Below the pieces are notes generated by a model. It ran no database searches, had not been told where the DNA came from, and saw only the letters and a list, made by a program, of their open reading frames with translations. Shown one piece after another: positions 6,657 to 10,985 of a stretch of 12,490 nucleotides of DNA; position 1 is the stretch's first letter, and each line of letters begins with the position of its first letter. Both the position numbers and the translations under genes were made by a program. The DNA comes from Kerstersia similis (GTDB taxonomy: Bacteria; Pseudomonadota; Gammaproteobacteria; Burkholderiales; Burkholderiaceae_B): contig NZ_CBCSIQ010000043.1 of NCBI RefSeq assembly GCF_965139615.1, positions 1-12,490 on the forward strand, written 5' to 3'.

Positions 6657-7685
6657 ATGGCCACTCTTGACAATCCTATCGTTGCCTTGCTGCCTAGCAA
6701 AGACTCTCCTTACCCTTGGCTCTCCACACCACAAGTCGCACAGAAACTAGCTGCATCTGGAGAAGCCATCAAGCATGTCAAAACAGTACAGCGGAGACTT
6801 GAAAAACTGGAACAAATCGGGTTGGTACTATGCAAAAAAGAAGGCAACACTCTATATTGGCAGCGTCGGTCTGGTGCGACGGGATTATCATCCACGGGAA
6901 TAATGAGCTTCGATGAAGCATTGGCCTTACAAATCCTAAGAAAATTCTCAACACACCAGCTACCTGAGCATGTATGTAGTTGGCTGAGTGAGCTATTTCA
7001 TACCGCTGACTCCCGTTTGGCACACTGTATCTCCAAGGAGGAACAACGCTATGCCAGCTGGAGTAAAAAAGTTTCAATCATAAGCGGCCATTTCCAGCTT
7101 CAAACACCACCAATCAACAACGAAATATTTCACACCATCCTAAACGCATTATTCCGCGAACGGATCATTCAGATCAATTACACGCGCCTCGATAGCAAGC
7201 TGGCTGCACCGCGCACCTTGATTCCTCTAGGACTGGTTGAAAACGGCAATGGCGTGATTTACCTATTGGCTCGATCAAAATCCTCGGCCACAGATTTTCA
7301 TCCCCATATCAATCGCTATCGTCTGGATCGCATGAGCCATGCCAGCATGACGGATGATATCTTCCAGTACCCCGACAACTTCAACCTTGATTCTTTCATC
7401 AAGAATGAACGCGGCATGGAATTCTTTCCACAAGGCCAGGCATGCATCAGTTTGAGAACGGATCGAGATAGTGCCCGCTTTCTTCAAGAATCACCGCTTT
7501 CCCAAGATCAAAGCATTGAACACTTACCCGATGGCAAGGTCATTATTCATGCCAGTGTCGTACTCAGCCAACGCTTTCGGGAATGGCTACTGGCACGCAG
7601 CGCCTATCTGGAAGTCATAGCACCTGATAGCCTGCGCCACAGTATTAGAGATGAGCTTGCTACTGCTTTACAGCAACATCGTTGA
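6657..7685 (+). CDS. WYL-domain transcriptional regulator
   Basis: The 342-residue length is normal for bacterial WYL regulators. A DeoR-like winged helix-turn-helix is at about 20-72 (STPQVAQKLAAS, then VKTVQRRLEKLEQIGLV). A helical linker (about 84-150) leads to the WYL domain (about 153-235), in which the signature tripeptide is IYL (201-203, in GVIYLLAR) and the ligand-facing YRLDRM follows at 221-226. A WCX extension (about 260-341) ends the protein with REWLLARSAYLEVIAP. The family senses nucleic-acid-related or nucleotide ligands and often controls defence or DNA-repair genes. The ATG at 6657 lacks a strong ribosome-binding site, consistent with coupling to the gene upstream. The first W of WYL is replaced by I. 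Its targets are unknown; the divergent GIY-YIG promoter is the nearest candidate. Confidence 0.85.
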   Translation: MATLDNPIVALLPSKDSPYPWLSTPQVAQKLAASGEAIKHVKTVQRRLEKLEQIGLVLCKKEGNTLYWQRRSGATGLSSTGIMSFDEALALQILRKFSTHQLPEHVCSWLSELFHTADSRLAHCISKEEQRYASWSKKVSIISGHFQLQTPPINNEIFHTILNALFRERIIQINYTRLDSKLAAPRTLIPLGLVENGNGVIYLLARSKSSATDFHPHINRYRLDRMSHASMTDDIFQYPDNFNLDSFIKNERGMEFFPQGQACISLRTDRDSARFLQESPLSQDQSIEHLPDGKVIIHASVVLSQRFREWLLARSAYLEVIAPDSLRHSIRDELATALQQHR

Positions 7686-7771
7686 ATCCAGCGATGCATC
7701 CAAGTGACTTCCTGCCCTAGTTCACAGAAGCAATCGGCCATCACGCGTAAGTTCTTGGTGCTGCGATCTCG
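7686..7771. other. Spacer between converging genes
   Basis: These 86 bases separate the WYL stop from the end of the nucleotidyltransferase pseudogene read on the other strand. No frame, stem or T-run supports a feature here. Confidence 0.4.
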
Positions 7772-8359
7772 TCACCGTCCTTCATGCATAGACGCACGGG
7801 AGAACACCCGCAGCTCCCCCTGCATCCACGCCAAGAAAGCGCTCAAGCTGGCAACGAACTCCGTCTGCTCCGCATCCGGCTCGATTGTCTGCGCCAGGAA
7901 ATAACACATTTGTTCAGCCTGTTCAGGATACTGACGCAAAAACAGATGCACATGATCCTCCAAGGATGAGGGCCAGGCGCTAGCGGTTTCTGGGCGTAGC
8001 ATGTTGCCCGACCGGATCAGTTTTCGGGACGCTTCCCGAATCAATCGGCGTACGTTTATAAAGGTTTGCGGCTGCGCCAAGGCTTGCAGGTAGTTCCGTT
8101 CAAAATCGCCATTGATCGCGATTGCCAAGGTCCTGGATGGACGAAAAGGTGCGATATCAGCTGCCAGATCCGGCCCAGATAGGCAGCGACAATGGTGTTT
8201 GATCCAGTAGCGCCAAGCCATGCCGCTCTCCAGTGCAGCAATATCCGCCAGGGAACCGATGTCAAAGTCGATTTTGCTGACGATGGGATATTCGGCAGCC
8301 AATTCCTGCCGGATTTTTTCTATCTGCTCACTCTCTTTATCCGTCGCTGGGCGATGCAG
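7772..8359 (-). pseudogene. Nucleotidyltransferase pseudogene, N-terminus with catalytic motif lost
   Basis: Read from 8359 down to the stop at 7772, this frame is homologous to residues 85-278 of the intact copy at 9939-10775. The match starts abruptly at LHRP, and the next codon upstream is an in-frame TAA, so the first 84 residues are gone. Those include the GS...DLD motif that binds metal and nucleotide. KIDFDIG with the third acidic site and the C-terminal helical part remain. It also lacks three codons (a 9-base in-frame deletion near 8094) relative to the intact copy. A TTG at 8302 opens a 176-residue frame, but without the catalytic motif no transferase activity is expected. A leftover role as a dimerising or inhibitory fragment cannot be excluded. 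The break point abuts an integrase-like fragment. Confidence 0.85.
8067..8359. repeat. Direct repeat, copy A (of 10222-10523)
   Basis: These 293 bases match 10222-10523 in the same orientation with about a dozen mismatches and one 9-base gap by manual alignment, near 96% identity. Outside, toward 7772, similarity falls to roughly 70-75%. At 8359 it stops completely after GGGCGATGCAG. The two copies bracket about 2.2 kb and could recombine to excise it. Confidence 0.85.
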
Positions 8360-8539
8360 TTACAAATCAAGCTGCACCGGGAAAACAAGACTCTTCCGCC
8401 CTATGTCGTACTGCTCTCGCGGCAGGCCATCGAGATTGTGGAATCTCTGTTGCAGCAACAGATCAGACTGACCAAACATCAAAGTATGCTTCCGATTCAA
8501 CCAAATCGAAACAGCACTTGTGAAGCACCGGATCACTGA
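8360..8539 (+). pseudogene. Tyrosine recombinase (phage/island integrase) fragment
   Basis: Immediately after the nucleotidyltransferase homology ends, the plus strand reads KTLPPYVVLLSRQAIEIVES (about 8384-8443). This closely resembles the catalytic-domain stretch of P4-type integrases, normally ERMKMRRPHVVPLSRQA followed by IEILEEL, which lies between the first catalytic Arg and the His-x-x-Arg box. The frame closes at 8539, and beyond about 8450 the match becomes unclear. No Arg, His-x-x-Arg or Tyr catalytic box is present. The frame also runs back through the antisense of the pseudogene to 8192, but that part is meaningless. I take this as an integrase scar marking a past island insertion. 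The call rests on one short motif, so it is moderate. Confidence 0.5.
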
Positions 8540-8686
8540 ATATAGTTTCTCTCGACTGAAGACCATGAAATAATATTACGTGTAAGCTCACTTCAGATTG
8601 CGATCAGCTCAATTCCTCTGGCAATTTTGAGAGAATTCAAATCAAAGTATCACCCCCTAAGACTGAGCGCACCACATACAAAAACC
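8540..8686. other. Non-coding AT-rich leader of the immunity-like gene
   Basis: No gene is seen. The stretch must hold the promoter of the immunity-like gene if that gene is expressed, but no clear hexamer pair or ribosome-binding site can be assigned. An in-frame TTG at 8627 would extend the protein by 20 residues that do not fit the family. Confidence 0.35.
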
Positions 8687-9079
8687 ATGAATAATTTCAC
8701 AGAGCAAAAATATCTTGTCACTAAAAAATATTACATTACACATATGATTTTCGGATGGCTCGGGGGTGCCACGATAACATATCCATTCTGGAACAGTGAT
8801 TTTGCATACAAAAAGATAATTTTTGCCATTGCCATTTTTGGGATAATTTTCTACCCAGCTGCAAAATGGATAGTTGAGCAATTCACATTGAGCATTACAA
8901 AAAAGGAATTCTGGTCTAGCGCATCATTCAATCGCTCAGCAAGAATATCTGGATTGCTGGGTGCATATTGGGGGACAATATTTGTCCTAACAGCACCCAT
9001 TCTTATCATATTTACCTTAGTCTTTTTTATAAAAAAATTCAGGGTAATCCCCCCTAAAAAGCGGGGAAATCAGAGGTAG
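8687..9079 (+). CDS. Colicin E1-type (microcin) immunity protein, orphan
   Basis: From the ATG at 8687 the protein has 130 residues. KKYYITHMIFGW (13-24) begins the first hydrophobic segment, KIIFAIAIFGIIFYPAAKWI (43-62) the second and LLGAYWGTIF to about 115 the third. Between the last two lies the charged loop TLSITKKEFW (67-76). This three-helix layout and the patterns FG, YP..K and KKEFW are those of the colicin E1 immunity family (113 residues in colicin E1), which sits in the inner membrane and blocks a pore-forming colicin. No colicin, lysis or mobilisation gene is nearby, so it is an orphan. The last roughly 12 residues (about 119-130, after KKF) look like read-through into the neighbouring IS end, so the true C-terminus was replaced. 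The gene is far more AT-rich than the flanking blocks, pointing to acquisition. No strong ribosome-binding site is visible. Confidence 0.65.
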   Translation: MNNFTEQKYLVTKKYYITHMIFGWLGGATITYPFWNSDFAYKKIIFAIAIFGIIFYPAAKWIVEQFTLSITKKEFWSSASFNRSARISGLLGAYWGTIFVLTAPILIIFTLVFFIKKFRVIPPKKRGNQR

Positions 9080-9229
9080 AATTTTCTCCTTGATGAGTTC
9101 TACAGATGAAGCGATCGAAGTTCACGGATGCCCAGATCATCGAGGCGATCAAGCGGGTTGAAGCCGGTCTGGCAGCGCAGGATATAAGCCGTGAGGTCGG
9201 TATCAGCCAGGCTGACGTTCTACAAGTGG
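9043..9229 (+). mobile_element. IS3-family element remnant (left end plus orfA start)
   Basis: GTAATCCCCCCTAAAAAGCG at about 9044 resembles the C-run-rich end of IS51/IS407-like IS3 elements, and an orfA start follows 60 bases later. The IS sequence stops at about 9229, where the opposite strand becomes AbiEii coding sequence, so everything right of that point (rest of orfA, orfB and right end) is missing. No target duplication can be found. The element lies between the immunity gene and the abiE remnant and has cut both. Confidence 0.65.
9106..9229 (+). pseudogene. IS3-family transposase OrfA fragment, frameshifted
   Basis: From the ATG at 9106 the frame gives KRSKFTDAQIIEAIKRVEAG and then LAAQDISREVGISQA, the classic helix-turn-helix start of IS51/IS407-group OrfA proteins. 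The family continues with TFYKW. That peptide (ACG TTC TAC AAG TGG, 9215-9229) is present but in another frame because of one extra base at about 9214. The homology then ends at the junction with abiEii antisense. The frame's later residues to 9402 are antisense of the AbiEii remnant and carry no meaning. Only about 40 codons of an orfA of about 90-100 remain, so it is non-functional. Confidence 0.8.
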
Positions 9230-9577
9230 CACTCAACGGCCTGCGCTCGATGGATAGCACCGTGCCACAGAACACGACATTGACCTGGCTGGCGTTGTTC
9301 TCGGCGATCAGCTTGGTGTCGCCAAGGTCTTTGCTGCGGATCAGCCTTGTTGCACGCCAAGGCGTTCGACACGCTACGCAATGGCGACCAGTTCCTGATT
9401 GATATCCTCTAATGCCTGATCACGTGGAGTCTGCCAGGGGCAGTACACCACTTCTATATCCACCAATCGGCGAGGCATATCCCGCAGAAACAAATTGATG
9501 GCCGTACCATCTTTCATGGCGAAGATGTCGTTATCGAACACGTCGGGCGCGATGTTCAGCTACAGGCGGACGGTGTC
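9228..9577 (-). pseudogene. abiEii: abiEii toxin remnant (type IV toxin-antitoxin nucleotidyltransferase)
   Basis: On the minus strand the decayed frame reads DTVRL, stop (9562-9560), LNIAPDVFDNDIFAMKDGTA, INLFLRDMPRRLVDIEVVYC, PWQTPRDQALEDINQELVAI, then a second stop (9376-9374). After a one-base deletion near 9350 it resumes as LIRSKDLGDTKLIAENNASQ and then VNVVFCGTVLSIERRPLS, ending at the IS junction. This is the N-terminal third to half of AbiEii/AbiGii-type toxins, whose intact form has GGTA and VDID as nucleotidyltransferase motifs. Here these are DGTA and VDIE, so both catalytic motifs are damaged in addition to two nonsense changes (probably from Gln/Glu codons) and a frameshift. Intact AbiEii transfers nucleotides to tRNA or other targets and gives abortive phage resistance. 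This copy is dead, and its 3' part has been removed at the IS remnant. Confidence 0.8.
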
Positions 9578-9703
9578 GGCGTAGCGGGCGGCCAGTTTGT
9601 GCGACACGCCGAAGGTTTCAAGCACGGCAAGATCGGACGGCACTCCCCGAGGCAGCGCCGCCTGCAGGCGCTTGATTATCTGATATCGTGAATGTTCACT
9701 CAT
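9578..9703 (-). pseudogene. abiEi: abiEi antitoxin remnant, N-terminal 42 codons fused to abiEii
   Basis: The ATG at 9703 starts MSEHSRYQIIKRLQAALPRG, then VPSDLAVLETFGVSHKLAAR and YA. This is the start of the winged helix-turn-helix of AbiEi-type antitoxins, which normally continue with a GWL.RL stretch and a C-terminal domain, about 190-270 residues in all. Here the frame jumps after RYA straight into DTVRL of AbiEii. The rest of abiEi and the first part of abiEii are therefore deleted in a single in-frame event, and the fused frame stops at codon 48 (9562-9560). AbiEi represses its own promoter through its N-terminal helix-turn-helix; the surviving palindrome just upstream fits that. A 47-residue peptide could still be made, but regulation by it is speculative. 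Confidence 0.75.
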
Positions 9704-9718
9704 GTGCGAAATACACAT

Positions 9719-9756
9719 AAAAATCTAATCAATCACCATTGGAATTGATAGATTTT
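9719..9756. promoter_or_regulatory. Imperfect palindrome upstream of abiEi, likely relic operator
   Basis: AAAAATCTAATCAAT (9719-9733) faces ATTGATAGATTTT (9744-9756), its near-perfect reverse complement lacking one base, across ten bases. It lies 16 bases upstream of the abiEi ATG. AbiEi proteins are known to bind inverted repeats at their own promoter, so this is the expected operator, preserved while the genes decayed. Direct binding is inferred. Confidence 0.55.
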
Positions 9757-9938
9757 CCTTTGATATTTACCCTATGACGGAATTTCACGACTAGATTTAA
9801 TCATAATCTGTCAGGTTGAAAATACAGCGAAGGCATCGCTAAATGCCTGCAAATCTTCGTGTGTCAGCCACAATGTGGAAGACTTCATTTTCTGTCCTGA
9901 TGCCCATGCCGTGACGTTTGGAACGCAGCGGCATCTGA
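9757..9938. other. Spacer between abiE remnant and nucleotidyltransferase gene
   Basis: No gene can be supported. On the minus strand a 25-codon frame from the ATG at 9888 (AGGA at a good distance upstream, ending at 9811) reads KSSTLWLTHEDLQAFSDAF and could be the tail of a lost gene or a micropeptide, but I recognise no family. The start of the stretch is AT-rich and would carry the old abiE promoter. Confidence 0.35.
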
Positions 9939-10775
9939 TTATCCATTCACTCTGTCCATGGCCTGGACCTCCCCAAGCATCCACCCAGAGAAAGCTTTCA
10001 GCCGGGCGACAAATTCCCCAACCCCCGCATCTGGCGCCACCGCCTGCGCCAGGAAATAGCGCATTCCCTCTTCCTGCCCCGGAAACTGCAGCAAGAAAAA
10101 ATCTACATGTCCATCCAACGATGACGGCCAGGTGATGGCGGTGGCGGGACGCAACACATTGGTTGACCGGATCAATTTTCGGGACGCTTCCCGGATTAAT
10201 CTGCGAACGGTTGCGGAAGGCTGCGGCTGCGCCAAGGCTTGCAGGTAGTTGCCCAGTACCCGTCCAAAATCGCCATTAATGGCGATTGCCAAGGCCCTGG
10301 ATGGACGAAAAGGTGCGATATCAGCTGCCAGATCCGGCCCAGATAGGCAGCGACAATGGTGTTTGATCCAGTAGCGCCACGCCATGCCGCTTTCCGGTGC
10401 TGCAATATCCGCCAGGGAACCGATGTCAAAGTCGATTTTGCTGACGATGGGATATTCGGCAGCTAATTCCTGCCGGATTTTTTCTATCTGCTCACTATCT
10501 TTGTCCGTCGGTGGGCGATGCAGGATCAGGCAAAGATCCAGATCAGATTTTCCGGGTATTGCGCGCCCTGCCGTTACGCTGCCATAGACGTACAGGCTAT
10601 GCAGTAAAGGCCCGACATCCCGATCACGCAGCAGGCGGGTACTAACGGCCTGCAGTAGAGGCTGGAATTCGTCTTGCCAAGCGACCTGGGGCATGGCCGC
10701 AATCAACCCCAGGGCGTTTGTCTCGCCGTCCCAAGGAGGCGCTGTCTCGTTGTTCGTCACCTGATGTTCGGGCAT
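9939..10775 (-). CDS. Nucleotidyltransferase with C-terminal helical domain (intact copy)
   Basis: The 278-residue protein carries the polymerase-beta-like nucleotidyltransferase signature: YVYGSVTAGRAIPGKSDLDL (62-81), with GS at 65-66 and the metal-binding pair D78 and D80. The third acidic site is probably D115 or D117 in KIDFDIG. Residues about 130-180 and 190-270 look helical (YWIKHHCRC, TVRRLIREASRKLIRS), like the C-terminal bundle of aminoglycoside nucleotidyltransferases and of MNT-type enzymes. It could adenylylate a small molecule, a tRNA or a protein; the sequence does not say which, and resistance to an aminoglycoside should not be assumed. The ATG at 10775 has AGGAA well placed upstream. 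A truncated paralogue lies at 7772-8359. Compared with that relic, this copy has no stops or frameshifts and looks functional. Confidence 0.8.
   Translation of the reverse strand: MPEHQVTNNETAPPWDGETNALGLIAAMPQVAWQDEFQPLLQAVSTRLLRDRDVGPLLHSLYVYGSVTAGRAIPGKSDLDLCLILHRPPTDKDSEQIEKIRQELAAEYPIVSKIDFDIGSLADIAAPESGMAWRYWIKHHCRCLSGPDLAADIAPFRPSRALAIAINGDFGRVLGNYLQALAQPQPSATVRRLIREASRKLIRSTNVLRPATAITWPSSLDGHVDFFLLQFPGQEEGMRYFLAQAVAPDAGVGEFVARLKAFSGWMLGEVQAMDRVNG
10222..10523. repeat. Direct repeat, copy B (of 8067-8359)
   Basis: This part of the intact nucleotidyltransferase gene (codons about 85-185) is the near-identical partner of 8067-8359, nine bases longer because copy A has an in-frame deletion. 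Identity ends sharply at 10523, inside the codons just before LHRPP, where the intact gene simply continues. That identifies copy A as the derived, truncated one. Confidence 0.85.
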
Positions 10776-10985
10776 GCGTTCCTGTGCTCCAGCATTTTTG
10801 CGGCTGCCAATTATTCAGTGATGCCAGGTAATGATTCTGCTATGCATGCCAGTGGACGTCAAAGCGCCCCCCTGTTTTCGCAGCCCCTCCTTCACAAAAG
10901 GCAAGAACAAGGCTGCGCCTGCTCTGGCATTGATATGCAAGCGGCTTTCCATAATTCAGTGCCTGCCTGTGCCGCAACCCAAACT
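10776..10985. other. Intergenic spacer upstream of the nucleotidyltransferase gene
   Basis: This 210-base spacer follows the tolC-like stop and precedes the nucleotidyltransferase start, both read on the minus strand. It has no supported frame. GCAGCC (10880-10885) and GGCTGC (10911-10916) are perfect 6-base inverted repeats enclosing a smaller CCTT/AAGG stem, which may fold at the end of the tolC-like transcript. No T-run follows, so a terminator is only possible. The promoter of the nucleotidyltransferase gene should also be here but cannot be placed. Confidence 0.35.

Noticed and set aside
8192..8359. First half of the plus-strand open frame ending at 8539
   Set aside because: It is antisense of the nucleotidyltransferase pseudogene; only the part after 8359 has its own protein pattern.
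8450..8626. Further integrase or a colicin structural gene before the immunity-like gene
   Set aside because: No frame shows a His-x-x-Arg or Tyr box, and nothing resembles a colicin pore domain.
9054..9275. Minus-strand open frame of 73 codons
   Set aside because: Only its first 16 or so codons are AbiEii (GTVLSIERRPLS); the rest is antisense of the IS orfA fragment.
9230..9402. Continuation of the plus-strand orfA frame
   Set aside because: It is antisense of the AbiEii remnant, not IS sequence.
9811..9888. 25-codon minus-strand frame with an AGGA ribosome-binding site
   Set aside because: Too short to assign and no recognisable family; mentioned in the spacer entry only.
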